Below, piece after piece: positions 50,978 to 59,883 of a stretch of 64,000 nt of DNA (within the stretch, counting starts at the first letter, position 1; each line of letters starts with the position of its first letter). The DNA is taken from positions 248,001-312,000 of the forward strand of contig NZ_JADPKA010000050.1 of NCBI RefSeq assembly GCF_023073715.1. The letters run 5' to 3'. Origin of the DNA: Bradyrhizobium sp. 164. GTDB lineage: Bacteria > Pseudomonadota > Alphaproteobacteria > Rhizobiales > Xanthobacteraceae. A program made the translations under genes and the position numbers. A model generated the notes under the pieces. The model saw nothing but the letters and a program-made list of their open reading frames with translations. It did no database searches and was not told the DNA's origin.

Positions 50978-51838
50978 GTGGACTGGCTCTGGCAGATCTT
51001 CGATCCCGCTACGATCGGGGCATTCTTCACCCAGTTCCGCAACGAAATGGCTGCGCCGACCTTCTGGATCGCGGTTGGCAAGATCATCTGGATCAATATC
51101 CTGCTCTCCGGCGACAACGCGCTGGTGATCGCGCTCGCTTGCCGCGGCCTCAGCCCGCGGCATCGGCTGTGGGGGATGATCTTCGGTGCCGGCGCGGCGG
51201 TGATACTGCGGATCATCTTCACCGGCATCGTCGCGACGCTGATGGAGCTGCCGTATCTCAAGCTCGTCGGCGGCCTTGCGCTGATCGTAATCGCGGCAAA
51301 GCTCTTGGTGCCGGAAAACGAGGACGAGGATGACGTCGAGTCGGCCTCGCATCTGTTGCAGGCCATTCAGATCGTCGTGGTCGCCGACATCGTCATGAGC
51401 CTGGACAACGTCATTGCGGTCGCTGCCGCAGCCAACGGCAGCGTGCCGCTGCTGATCCTCGGCCTCGCCATCAGCGTGCCGCTGATCGTCGCAGGTGCCG
51501 CGCTGATCATGGCGCTGCTCGCAAAGCTGCCGGTTCTGGTCTGGGCTGGTGCTGCGCTGCTCGGCTGGATCTCGGGAGAAGTGATCGCGACCGATCCCGG
51601 CGTCGCGCCGAAGCTGCACACGCTGTTCGACGGCCCGCTCGGCGCCTCGCTGGACAGCATGCTCGGCGCACTTCGCATCCCGCCGCAATTCACCCATGGC
51701 GGCGGAGGCGGCGAATATCTTTGCGCGCTTCTCGGCGTCGTCGTCGTGCTGGTCGTCGGCACCATCTGGCGTCGGCGTAGCCTGGGCGCGGCCGCGCTCG
51801 AATCCTCGGAGCGCCACGCCAAGGCCTCGGTCGAATAG
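50978..51838 (+). CDS. TerC-family integral membrane protein (YjbE-like)
   Basis: 286 residues from a GTG start. Helices carry the paired acidic motifs SGDNALVIALAC and MSLDNVIAVAAA characteristic of TerC/Alx-type metal (Mn or Ca) exporters. An acidic loop ENEDEDDVESA separates the halves. The 44-base gap after ndk is too short for a yybP-ykoY riboswitch, so manganese-RNA control is unlikely here. Confidence 0.85.
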   Translation: MDWLWQIFDPATIGAFFTQFRNEMAAPTFWIAVGKIIWINILLSGDNALVIALACRGLSPRHRLWGMIFGAGAAVILRIIFTGIVATLMELPYLKLVGGLALIVIAAKLLVPENEDEDDVESASHLLQAIQIVVVADIVMSLDNVIAVAAAANGSVPLLILGLAISVPLIVAGAALIMALLAKLPVLVWAGAALLGWISGEVIATDPGVAPKLHTLFDGPLGASLDSMLGALRIPPQFTHGGGGGEYLCALLGVVVVLVVGTIWRRRSLGAAALESSERHAKASVE

Positions 51839-51841
51839 TTT

Positions 51842-53344
51842 TTAACGGCGGACGATCGAGCCGGCGCGGCCAATCAGGCGGGCGAGCTGGCGGAAGCGGC
51901 TGCCGACGCGGTCGGCGACGAGATCGCCGAGGCGGTGTTCGAACACCAGCATCAGCTTGCGGCTCTGGCTGCGGAAATGCGTGGCGGGTAGCACGCCCGG
52001 CCGCGCCGCCGAAATCAAGTGCGCGACGCGGAACGCTGCTCCCAGGAGGCGGGCGCGCTCGAGCTGCGCCGGCGTCAGCAGGCCCTGCATGTTAGCCGGC
52101 GGCTGGTTTTCCTCGCTCAGGCCCGCATAGCGATAGAACACCGACAAGCCGACGAAGGCGCGCTCGGTATGGGTGATCGCGCCGAAATTGCCATTGACGA
52201 CGAGGCTTAGCGTCTGCTCGCCGCGATGATCGGGGTGCACGCGCCAGCCGATGTCGGAGAGCAGGCACGCGGTGTGGCGCAGGCGGCGGTCCTCTTCGGT
52301 CTCGCGCAGCTTCACGACGCGCGCAAGGCGGTCGGTCCAGGCGATCAGCTCGCGGGCATGCTTCGCCGAGCGCGACAGCAGCTGGTTGAGCTCCTCTGCT
52401 GCGCAGATCAGCCCGTCCTTGTTGCGTTCGGAGTCCGAGAGCTTCTCGTGCAACAAACCCTCGCGCACACCGAAGGTCGAGAACACGATGGTTTTCGGCT
52501 TCGCCACGCGGATGATGTGCTCGAGCACCAGGGCGGCATAGGTGAGGAGCGGGCGGCGTGCATCAGCGACGATCTCGATATCGGCCAGCATGTCGGCGGC
52601 CGCAAGCCGGCGCAAACGCCGCGAGAAGTCGAGCGCCTCGGCCGCCGAAATCGAATAGCCGTGCATCACCTGGAGCGGATAGCCGCTCTGGATGATGTGG
52701 ATACGCGCGAGCGCACGCCAGGTGCCGCCGACCGCGTAAAAAGTGCGGCCGCGGCCCGCGGCGAGCTGCGGCACCTCGTCGAGCGCCTCGCGCACGATAC
52801 GGTCGGCGCGCTTGAGCGATTTGTGTGCGAGGTCCTGGAGCGCGAGGCCACCGAGCGGCAGCGTCACGCCGCTGCGCACGCTGTTCCTGCGCACGTCGAT
52901 CAGCTCGAGCGAGCCGCCGCCGAGATCGCCGACGATGCCGTCGGGATGATGGATGCCGGAGATCACGCCGAGGGCCGACAGCCGCGCTTCGCGCGGGCCC
53001 GACAGGATCTCGATCTTCACGGCGCAGATGCGCTCGGCCTTCGCGATGAAGTCGGGACCATTGGAGGCGTCGCGGCAGGCGGCAGTCGCAATTGCGAACA
53101 CGCGTCCGACCTGCATCACGCGGCACAGGGCGCGGAACCGCTTCAGCGAGGTCAGCGCCTTGTCGACGGCGTCGGGCGCGAGCAGGCCCGTGCTCTGCAC
53201 TTCGCGCCCGAGGCCGCACAGCGTCTTCTCGTTGAAGATCGGAATGAGGCTGCGCGCCAGCGCCTCGTAGACGACGAGGCGGACCGAGTTCGAACCGATG
53301 TCGATGACCGCGACGCTCGAGCCGCGCTTGCGCGGCTGCTTCAC
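51842..53344 (-). CDS. ppx: Exopolyphosphatase / pppGpp phosphohydrolase (Ppx/GppA family)
   Basis: 500 residues. VIDIGSNSVRLVVYEA and VGDLGGGSLELIDV are the phosphate-binding loops of the actin-like ATPase fold; a C-terminal helical HD-like part follows. It lies 15 bases downstream of ppk, so polyphosphate synthesis and breakdown genes are co-expressed. Confidence 0.93.
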   Translation of the reverse strand: MKQPRKRGSSVAVIDIGSNSVRLVVYEALARSLIPIFNEKTLCGLGREVQSTGLLAPDAVDKALTSLKRFRALCRVMQVGRVFAIATAACRDASNGPDFIAKAERICAVKIEILSGPREARLSALGVISGIHHPDGIVGDLGGGSLELIDVRRNSVRSGVTLPLGGLALQDLAHKSLKRADRIVREALDEVPQLAAGRGRTFYAVGGTWRALARIHIIQSGYPLQVMHGYSISAAEALDFSRRLRRLAAADMLADIEIVADARRPLLTYAALVLEHIIRVAKPKTIVFSTFGVREGLLHEKLSDSERNKDGLICAAEELNQLLSRSAKHARELIAWTDRLARVVKLRETEEDRRLRHTACLLSDIGWRVHPDHRGEQTLSLVVNGNFGAITHTERAFVGLSVFYRYAGLSEENQPPANMQGLLTPAQLERARLLGAAFRVAHLISAARPGVLPATHFRSQSRKLMLVFEHRLGDLVADRVGSRFRQLARLIGRAGSIVRR

Positions 53345-53359
53345 GTTGAGAATCCGGGA

Positions 53360-55567
53360 TCAGGATTGATGACGTTCATTACGCCGCGTGAGACGGCGCG
53401 GCGAGGATTCCTTGAGCGACTTTCCACGGCCAGACAGACTCGGATTCGTCATGAAGTAGTTGTGGACGTTGAAAGGCTCCTCGCCCTTCGCGGCTTTCAT
53501 ACGCGTTGAGGACCCGTCCGGCAACAATTGCCAGCTCTGCTCATTGTCCTTCAGGTTCGCGACCATGATCTGTTCGAGAACCTGCTGATGCACCGTGGGA
53601 TTTTGCAGCGGACACAGCACCTCGACGCGGCGGTCGAGGTTGCGCGGCATCATATCGGCCGAGGAGATATACACAGCCGCTTTTGCGCTCGGCAGGCCTT
53701 GGCCCATGCCGAAGCAGTAGATTCGGCCGTGTTCCAGGAAACGTCCGATGATCGACTTGACACGGATGTTCTCCGACAGACCGGGGATCCCGGGCCTGAG
53801 ACAGCAGATGCCGCGCACCACGAGCTCGACCTGGACGCCGGCCTGCGAGGCCTCATAGAGCGCGTCGATGATGTCGGGGTCGACCAGCGCGTTCATCTTC
53901 ATCCAGACCGCGCCGTGCCGGCCGTGCCGTGCATGCGCGGTCTCGCCCTGGATGTGCTCGATGATGCGCTTGCGCAAGGTCAATGGCGACACCGCCATCT
54001 TCTCCAGATCGCTCGGCGCGGCATAGCCGGTGATGAAATTGAACACGCGAGCCGCGTCGCGGCCGATGGTCGGGTCCGACGTGAAGTAGGAGAGGTCGGT
54101 GTAGATGCGCGCGGTCACCGAGTGATAATTGCCGGTGCCGGTATGCACGTAAGTCGTGAGGCTGCCGCCCTCGCGGCGCACCACCATCGAGAGCTTTGCG
54201 TGCGTCTTCAGTTCGAGAAAGCCGTAGACGACCTGCACGCCGGCGCGCTCGAGGTCGCGCGCCCAGCGGATGTTGGCCTCTTCGTCGAAGCGCGCCTTCA
54301 GCTCGATCAGCGCCGTGACCGACTTGCCGGCCTCGGCGGCTTCGGCGAGCGCACGCACGATCGGCGAGTTGTTGGAGGTGCGGTAGAGCGTCTGCTTGAT
54401 CGCGACTACATCTGGGTCGCGCGCGGCCTGCTGCAGAAACTGCACCACCACGTCGAAGGATTCGTAGGGGTGATGGACGATGAGATCCTTCTGCCGGATC
54501 GCAGCGAAGACGTCGCCGGCATGCTCGCGCACGCGCTCGGGATGGCGAGGCACGTAAGGGGTGAATTCGAGGTCGGGACGGTCGAGACGAGTGAGCTGCG
54601 AAAGCTCGTTCATGGCGAGCACGCCGTCGACGAGAAACACCTCGTCGTCAGCCGTCGACAGCGCATGCTGCACGAAGCTGCGCAGCTGCTCCGGCATCTT
54701 GGCGTCGATCTCGAGCCGGATCACCGACCCGCGGCGGCGCCGCTTCAGCGCGGTCTCGAACAGGCGAACGAGGTCTTCGGCCTCTTCCTCGATTTCGAGC
54801 TCGGAGTCGCGGATGATGCGGAAAGCGCCCTGGCCATGCAGATTATAGCCGGGGAAGAGACGGTTGATGAACAGGGCGGTTGCCTGCTCCAGCGAAATCA
54901 GCCGGACGGCCTTGCCTTCGGCCGGCAGGCGGATGAAGCGGTCGATCTTGCCGGGCATGCGGATCAGGGCGTTCATCTGCTTGCCGTCGGCAGCGCGCGT
55001 GAGCTGGAGCGCGATGGTGAAGCCGAGGCTAGGAATGAACGGGAAGGGGTGGGCCGGATCGATTGCGAGGGGAGTCAGCAGCGGGAACACGTTATTGAGG
55101 AAGTAGTCCTCGATCCAGGTCCGTTCCGGCTTGGTGACGTCCTTGCCGTCGACCAGGACGATGCCGACCTCGGCGAGCGTGCCGCGCAGGTCGCGCCAGA
55201 TCGCCTGCTGGTCGGAGGCAAGTTGGGAGACGGTACGATTGATCAAGGCAAGCTGCTCCGACGGGGTCAGGCCGTCCGGGCTGCGCTCGGCAATGCCCTC
55301 GCGCACCTGGGCCTTGATGCCGGCGACGCGGACCATGAAGAACTCGTCGAGATTGTTTGCCGAGATCGACAGGAATCGCACCCGCTCCAGCATGGGATGG
55401 CTGGGATTGACCGATTCTTCCAGGACACGGCGGTTGAAATGCAGCCAGGACAGCTCGCGGTTGATGAACCGTTCGGGGCTCGAAGCGATCGCCGGCAGGC
55501 TCTCCGTTTCCGGGGCTTTTTCTTTGATTTCAACAGCTTGCGCAGAGTCCATGAGAAGTCGATCCAT
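53360..55567 (-). CDS. ppk: Polyphosphate kinase 1
   Basis: 735 residues from ATG 55565-55567, with GGGGTG upstream; GTG 3 codons earlier is an alternative. RFINRELSWLHFNRRVLEES, the catalytic His in LELKTHAKLSMVVRREGG, and HTGTGNYHSVTARIYTDLSY match PPK1. Makes polyphosphate from ATP. First gene of ppk-ppx. Confidence 0.95.
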   Translation of the reverse strand: MDRLLMDSAQAVEIKEKAPETESLPAIASSPERFINRELSWLHFNRRVLEESVNPSHPMLERVRFLSISANNLDEFFMVRVAGIKAQVREGIAERSPDGLTPSEQLALINRTVSQLASDQQAIWRDLRGTLAEVGIVLVDGKDVTKPERTWIEDYFLNNVFPLLTPLAIDPAHPFPFIPSLGFTIALQLTRAADGKQMNALIRMPGKIDRFIRLPAEGKAVRLISLEQATALFINRLFPGYNLHGQGAFRIIRDSELEIEEEAEDLVRLFETALKRRRRGSVIRLEIDAKMPEQLRSFVQHALSTADDEVFLVDGVLAMNELSQLTRLDRPDLEFTPYVPRHPERVREHAGDVFAAIRQKDLIVHHPYESFDVVVQFLQQAARDPDVVAIKQTLYRTSNNSPIVRALAEAAEAGKSVTALIELKARFDEEANIRWARDLERAGVQVVYGFLELKTHAKLSMVVRREGGSLTTYVHTGTGNYHSVTARIYTDLSYFTSDPTIGRDAARVFNFITGYAAPSDLEKMAVSPLTLRKRIIEHIQGETAHARHGRHGAVWMKMNALVDPDIIDALYEASQAGVQVELVVRGICCLRPGIPGLSENIRVKSIIGRFLEHGRIYCFGMGQGLPSAKAAVYISSADMMPRNLDRRVEVLCPLQNPTVHQQVLEQIMVANLKDNEQSWQLLPDGSSTRMKAAKGEEPFNVHNYFMTNPSLSGRGKSLKESSPRRLTRRNERHQS

Positions 55568-55691
55568 CCAGTTCACCCCAATTGCGACTTACGCGCAAAA
55601 TCGGTGGGAGCATGTGTTAGAGCGATGACGTTTCGATGACATTGATGTTCCGCCGCTCCGCCGCGTCAAGCGGCTGGTGCCAGCGAACTGG

Positions 55692-56450
55692 TCAGACGTC
55701 CCGAAGCAGCTCGGCCGCCAGCGCCCGGGTGACGGGGCGGCCAAGCCGCAGGGCCTCGCTGTCGAGCAATTCTACCGCCTGCCGGGCGGCGGCCGAGGAT
55801 CGCTCCAGCCGGGTAGCGAGGTAGCTGACGATGTTCTCATCCACCGTGAGCTGGCGGTCAGCGCAGAATTTGACGATGAGGCCGCGGAAAAGCTGGTCGT
55901 CCGGCGACAGCAACGCGACCACCGGCACGGCGCGCAGACGCGAGCGCAGGTCGCGAAGCTCGATCTCGAGCGATGCGGGTAGCTCGCGCCCGGTGAAGAG
56001 GACGTAGGCGCCATCCTCGCGGGCGAGGTTCATCAGGTGGAAGAGGGCGCGCTCGTCAAACTCTTTCGCCTTGAGATCTTCGACGACCAGCGCTCCGGTC
56101 GCGAGCGCGCCCGGGACCGCGGCGGCGGCCAGCGCATTGGCCGTGGTCGAGCGGGCGCCTGATACCTCGGCCCAGATCGCGGCGAGATGGCTCTTGCCAC
56201 TGCCTTCGGGGCCGGTCAGCCACATGATCCGGTTCGGCCATTCCGGCCAGGCGTCGATCAGGCCGAGACCGGCCGCGTTGGCGGGGCCCTCGAGGAAATT
56301 GTCCCGGCTGAGGCTTTCCGCATGCGGAAGCGAAAACGCCAATTGTCGGGGATGAACGCGGCCTGCCACGCTTGCCTTGCTCCATGCCGGCGTCCCGGCC
56401 TCGTTTGGATTCGACTTTCGAGCGGGAGTTGGCCTTTTGCGGGGCCACAT
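55692..56450 (-). CDS. hdaA: DnaA-related regulator HdaA
   Basis: 252 residues. RQLAFSLPHAESLSRDNFLE opens the domain; P-loop GPEGSGKSHLAAIWA; AAA+ sensor and lid parts follow, without the DnaA DNA-binding domain. In alphaproteobacteria it inactivates DnaA-ATP after initiation. It overlaps no neighbour and lies 4 bases after the CDP-alcohol transferase gene. Confidence 0.88.
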   Translation of the reverse strand: MWPRKRPTPARKSNPNEAGTPAWSKASVAGRVHPRQLAFSLPHAESLSRDNFLEGPANAAGLGLIDAWPEWPNRIMWLTGPEGSGKSHLAAIWAEVSGARSTTANALAAAAVPGALATGALVVEDLKAKEFDERALFHLMNLAREDGAYVLFTGRELPASLEIELRDLRSRLRAVPVVALLSPDDQLFRGLIVKFCADRQLTVDENIVSYLATRLERSSAAARQAVELLDSEALRLGRPVTRALAAELLRDV

Positions 56451-56454
56451 CCAC

Positions 56455-56997
56455 TCATTTGGCCTCGATCGTGCTCATGTGCCGCAGCCACTCGACGAGA
56501 TAGAGCGACACCGAGGAGAGCGTGAACACCGTGACGAGGCCCATCAGGATCGTATCATAGGGTGCCGGCTTGAAGCCGAAGGCAAGCGCCGCCAGCACCA
56601 GCGCCGCGAATGCCACTTGTGCCACAGTATTGAGCTTGGACACCTTTGATGGCTTCATCTCGACCGGCCGGTCGAACAGCCAGGATACGATCACGGCGGC
56701 GACGATCATGATGTCGCGCGAGACCACCAGGATGACGATCCAGCGCGGAATCGCCCCCCAGATGCCGAGCGCCATGTAGATCGAGACCAGCAGCGCCTTG
56801 TCCGCGAGCGGATCGAGCAGGGCGCCGAGCTCACTCGCCATGTTGAACCGCTTAGCCAGGAAGCCGTCCACGGCGTCGCTGATACCGGCGATCAGGAAGA
56901 CCGCGAACGCCACCTCCATTTGGCTCGACACGATGGCCCAGACGATGATCGGGACCAGCATGATGCGGCCCAGGGTAATGATATTCGGAATACTCAC
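56455..56997 (-). CDS. CDP-alcohol phosphatidyltransferase (PgsA-like)
   Basis: 180 residues, about five helices. The catalytic motif DGFLAKRFNMASELGALLDP plus LADK fits D-G-x2-A-K/R-x8-G-x3-D-x3-D. Probably CDP-diacylglycerol-glycerol-3-phosphate 3-phosphatidyltransferase, but a related specificity cannot be excluded. It forms an operon with hdaA. Confidence 0.87.
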   Translation of the reverse strand: MSIPNIITLGRIMLVPIIVWAIVSSQMEVAFAVFLIAGISDAVDGFLAKRFNMASELGALLDPLADKALLVSIYMALGIWGAIPRWIVILVVSRDIMIVAAVIVSWLFDRPVEMKPSKVSKLNTVAQVAFAALVLAALAFGFKPAPYDTILMGLVTVFTLSSVSLYLVEWLRHMSTIEAK

Positions 56998-57151
56998 GCG
57001 GCGCTTCCCGGCACCCGGCCTGACTTCGGATCCGGCCCCTAGGGAGGCTGAACCGGTTGATATCTACATACTATAAGGCGGGGCGCCACGCTTGCCATTG
57101 CGTGTCCCCGGAATTCGACGTAACCAGCCGCAAACCCACTGGAAATCGGGC

Positions 57152-58225
57152 ATGACCGACCGCAAAAACGGCCTCACTTACGCCGATTCAGGCGTCGATA
57201 TCGACGCGGGCAACCGCCTCGTCGACCTGATCAAGCCGATGGTGCGCGCCACCGCGCGGCCCGGCGCCGACGCCGAGATCGGCGGTTTCGGCGGCCTGTT
57301 CGACCTCAAGGCGGCCGGTTTCAAGGACCCCGTCCTGGTCGCCGCCACCGATGGCGTCGGCACCAAGGTCAAGATCGCGATCGAGACCGGCCTGCATGGC
57401 GGCATCGGGATCGATCTTGTCGCGATGAGCGTCAACGACCTCGTGGTCCAGGGCGCCGAGCCGCTGTTCTTCCTGGACTATTTCGCCTGCGGCAAGCTCG
57501 ATCCGGAGGCCACCGCCGCGATCGTCGCGGGTGTTGCGGAGGGCTGCCGGGAATCCGGCTGCGCCTTGATCGGCGGCGAAACGGCCGAGATGCCCGGCCT
57601 CTACAAAGACGGCGATTACGACCTCGGCGGATTTGCAGTCGGCGCCGCCGAACGCGGTACGCTGCTGCCGCGCCCGGACATCGCGGCGGGCGACGCCGTG
57701 ATCGGGCTCGCGTCGTCGGGTGTGCATTCCAACGGCTTCTCGCTGGTGCGCAAGATCGTGGAACAATCCGGTCTCGGCTTTCAGGCGCAGGCGCCGTTCG
57801 CGCCGGTCATGACGCTCGGCGGCGCGCTGCTGACGCCAACGCGGCTCTACGTCAAATCCTGCTTGCGTGCGATCCGCGAGACCGGCGCGGTGAAGGGGCT
57901 GGCCCACATCACCGGCGGCGGTTTCACCGACAACATTCCGCGCGTGCTGCCGAAGAACCTCGGCGTCGGCATTGACCTCGCACGCCTGCCGGTGCTGCCG
58001 GTGTTCAAATGGCTGGCCGCGCAGGCTGGCATCGCCGAACTCGAAATGCTGCGCACCTTCAATTGCGGTATCGGCATGATTGCGATCGTCGAGCCTGACA
58101 AGGTCGAGCAGGTGGTTGAGGTCTTCACCGATGGCGGCGAGACCGTGGCGCAGCTCGGCACCGTGATTCCCGCCGAGGGCGAGCACCGCGTCGTCTATAA
58201 CGGCCATCTCGACCTGGCGCTGTGA
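57152..58225 (+). CDS. purM: Phosphoribosylformylglycinamidine cyclo-ligase
   Basis: 357 residues from ATG 57152 (MTDRKNGLTYADSGVDIDAG), with GGAAATCGGG upstream. FGGLFDLKAAGFKDPVLVAA, TDGVGTKVKIA and GGETAEMPGLYKDGDYDLGG are AIR synthetase signatures. Purine synthesis step 5. Stop overlaps the purN start (TGATG). Confidence 0.96.
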   Translation: MTDRKNGLTYADSGVDIDAGNRLVDLIKPMVRATARPGADAEIGGFGGLFDLKAAGFKDPVLVAATDGVGTKVKIAIETGLHGGIGIDLVAMSVNDLVVQGAEPLFFLDYFACGKLDPEATAAIVAGVAEGCRESGCALIGGETAEMPGLYKDGDYDLGGFAVGAAERGTLLPRPDIAAGDAVIGLASSGVHSNGFSLVRKIVEQSGLGFQAQAPFAPVMTLGGALLTPTRLYVKSCLRAIRETGAVKGLAHITGGGFTDNIPRVLPKNLGVGIDLARLPVLPVFKWLAAQAGIAELEMLRTFNCGIGMIAIVEPDKVEQVVEVFTDGGETVAQLGTVIPAEGEHRVVYNGHLDLAL

Positions 58226-58878
58226 TGAAGCGCCGCGTCGCCATCCTGATCTCCGGCCGGGGCTCCAACATGGCCGCGCTGATCAAGGCAGCAAGCTCGG
58301 CGGATTTTCCGGCGGAGATTTCGCTGGTGATCTCGAACAAGACCGGTGCGCCGGGGCTGGAACGGGCCAGGGCGAGCGGCGTGACGACCGAGGTGATCGA
58401 GAGCAAGCCGTTCGGCAAGGATCGCGCCGGCTTCGAGAAAGTATTGCAAGCCGCGCTCGACCGGCACGGCATCGAGCTGATTTGCCTGGGCGGCTTCATG
58501 CGCCTGTTCACGGCGGATTTCACCAAGGCCTGGTACGGGCGGATGCTCAACATCCATCCGTCGCTGCTGCCGTCCTTCCCCGGTCTCGATCCGCACGGCC
58601 AGGCCCTGCGTGCCGGCGTCAAGCTATCCGGTGCGACGGTGCACTTTGTCATTCCAGAGACCGACGCAGGCCCGATCGTGATGCAGGGCGCCGTCCCCGT
58701 CAGCGATCACGACACGGTGGATACGCTGTCCGAGCGTATCCTCGAAGTCGAGCACCGCATTTATCCCGAGGCGCTGCGGCTGCTCGCGACCGGCAAGGTC
58801 CGGATCGAGGGTGATGTGTGCAGGACGGTGGGCAGCGCGGCGTCGGAGAATTTTCTGATTGCGCCCGTGGTGGGCTGA
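58225..58878 (+). CDS. purN: Phosphoribosylglycinamide formyltransferase
   Basis: 217 residues. RVAILISGRGSNMAALIKAA, CLGGFMRLFTADFTKAW, and the catalytic Asn-His-Asp set (LNIHPSLLPSFPGLDPHGQA, FVIPETDAGPIVMQGAV) are intact. Uses 10-formyl-THF. Coupled to purM. Confidence 0.96.
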   Translation: MKRRVAILISGRGSNMAALIKAASSADFPAEISLVISNKTGAPGLERARASGVTTEVIESKPFGKDRAGFEKVLQAALDRHGIELICLGGFMRLFTADFTKAWYGRMLNIHPSLLPSFPGLDPHGQALRAGVKLSGATVHFVIPETDAGPIVMQGAVPVSDHDTVDTLSERILEVEHRIYPEALRLLATGKVRIEGDVCRTVGSAASENFLIAPVVG

Positions 58879-58922
58879 GCCGGGCACCTCGGGCTCACTC
58901 GATGTAGCCTGCTGCCTCGCCG

Positions 58923-59234
58923 TTACGAACATATCCGTAGATCCTGACCGGCCGTCGTCTGCTCTCCGGCAAACCGCATGCGGCGCAGGATTGCGCGGAC
59001 AAGTTCACGTTGGTGCGCGGTCTCGGTGGATAGTTCAGCCCATTCCATCCAATCCCATCCAACGCTCATCCAGTGATAGAACCATTCGCCATCCCACTGG
59101 CTCAGATTTCCCGTTTCCAGGTTCTTGCAGCGAAATCGAGGTTGATCGGAGGGGGCAAGGGCGAGCATCGCCTCCCGCAACTCGCGCCATTTTGTATCAT
59201 TCGCGGCCGAATAATAGTCGGACTGCTGAGCCAT
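58923..59234 (-). CDS. Conserved hypothetical protein, 103 residues
   Basis: Begins MAQQSDYYSAANDTKWRELR and continues EAMLALAPSDQPRFRCKNLE, GNLSQWDGEWFYHWMSVGWD, WMEWAELSTETAHQRELVRA. Rich in Trp and acidic residues, with no signal peptide or membrane helix. No function known. It lies 19 bases after the cspA terminator on the same strand. Confidence 0.65.
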   Translation of the reverse strand: MAQQSDYYSAANDTKWRELREAMLALAPSDQPRFRCKNLETGNLSQWDGEWFYHWMSVGWDWMEWAELSTETAHQRELVRAILRRMRFAGEQTTAGQDLRICS

Positions 59235-59252
59235 ATGGCTGCCAAACAAAAT

Positions 59253-59271
59253 CCCCCGGCAGAGCCGGGGG
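59253..59271 (-). terminator. Rho-independent terminator of cspA
   Basis: CCCCCGGC-AGA-GCCGGGGG, perfect 8-base stem; on the minus strand ATTTTGTTT follows. Confidence 0.9.
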
Positions 59272-59305
59272 CAACGTCATGATCTCTCGCGTGTCGTGAG
59301 AGGCA

Positions 59306-59512
59306 TCAGGAGACCTTGAGGTTCTCCGCGGATGATTTGCCGCGGTTCTCCACGAGGTCGTATTCAACCACCTGGTTCTCGTTGAGGGTCGAGAGTCCGG
59401 CGCGCTCGACGGCGGAGATGTGGACGAACACGTCCTTGTCGCCGCCGTTCGGCTTGATGAACCCATAGCCCTTGGTCGGGTTGAACCATTTGACGGTGCC
59501 CTTTTGTGGCAT
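59306..59512 (-). CDS. cspA: Cold-shock protein
   Basis: 68 residues. KGTVKWFNPTKGYGFIKP includes RNP1 (KGYGFI) and VFVHISAVE is RNP2. A single cold-shock domain binding single-stranded RNA/DNA as a chaperone. Its Shine-Dalgarno lies in a hairpin loop (see 59515-59531). Confidence 0.96.
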   Translation of the reverse strand: MPQKGTVKWFNPTKGYGFIKPNGGDKDVFVHISAVERAGLSTLNENQVVEYDLVENRGKSSAENLKVS

Positions 59513-59883
59513 CGCTAGTCTCCTCCACTAGATAGCAAAAAGACGCGGCCGGTTTTTCGCGTGCCACGCCACAAACGGCCTTCCGAAAGTCTGTCGAGTC
59601 TTGAGTCTCAATGTCGCGAAACGCACAGCCAGCGGCCAATTCCGTTGTGGCCAATATTGCAACATGAAAACCGTGCGTTAGCAAGCAGAGCACGAATTTC
59701 AAAATCGCCCCGGATGTGCCCGGGCCCAATTTCGACCTGTGGCCGGGGAACCACAATCAGGAGCAATCCCCCTTATCTGGAGGCGTCCCGTGGTTGACCC
59801 TCCGTAACAGTTCGGCGCAAATCAGCTCATGGGCGCTCATGTTGCATTTTTGCGCGCCGCCATTTGCTTCGGGTTTTGTCGTC
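59513..59883. other. cspA upstream region
   Basis: 371 bases without a supported gene. It holds the cspA 5' UTR and promoter and the leader of the autotransporter gene, whose exact start is uncertain. Confidence 0.45.
59515..59531 (-). promoter_or_regulatory. Hairpin presenting the cspA Shine-Dalgarno in its loop
   Basis: On the minus strand CTAGT-GGAGGAG-ACTAG: a 5-base stem whose 7-base loop is exactly the Shine-Dalgarno, 2-3 bases before the start codon region. Could be a simple cold-responsive translation element; the stem is short. Confidence 0.5.

Noticed and set aside
53528..55639. 703-codon open frame antisense to ppk
   Set aside because: Shadow frame; ppk motifs and gene order are unambiguous.
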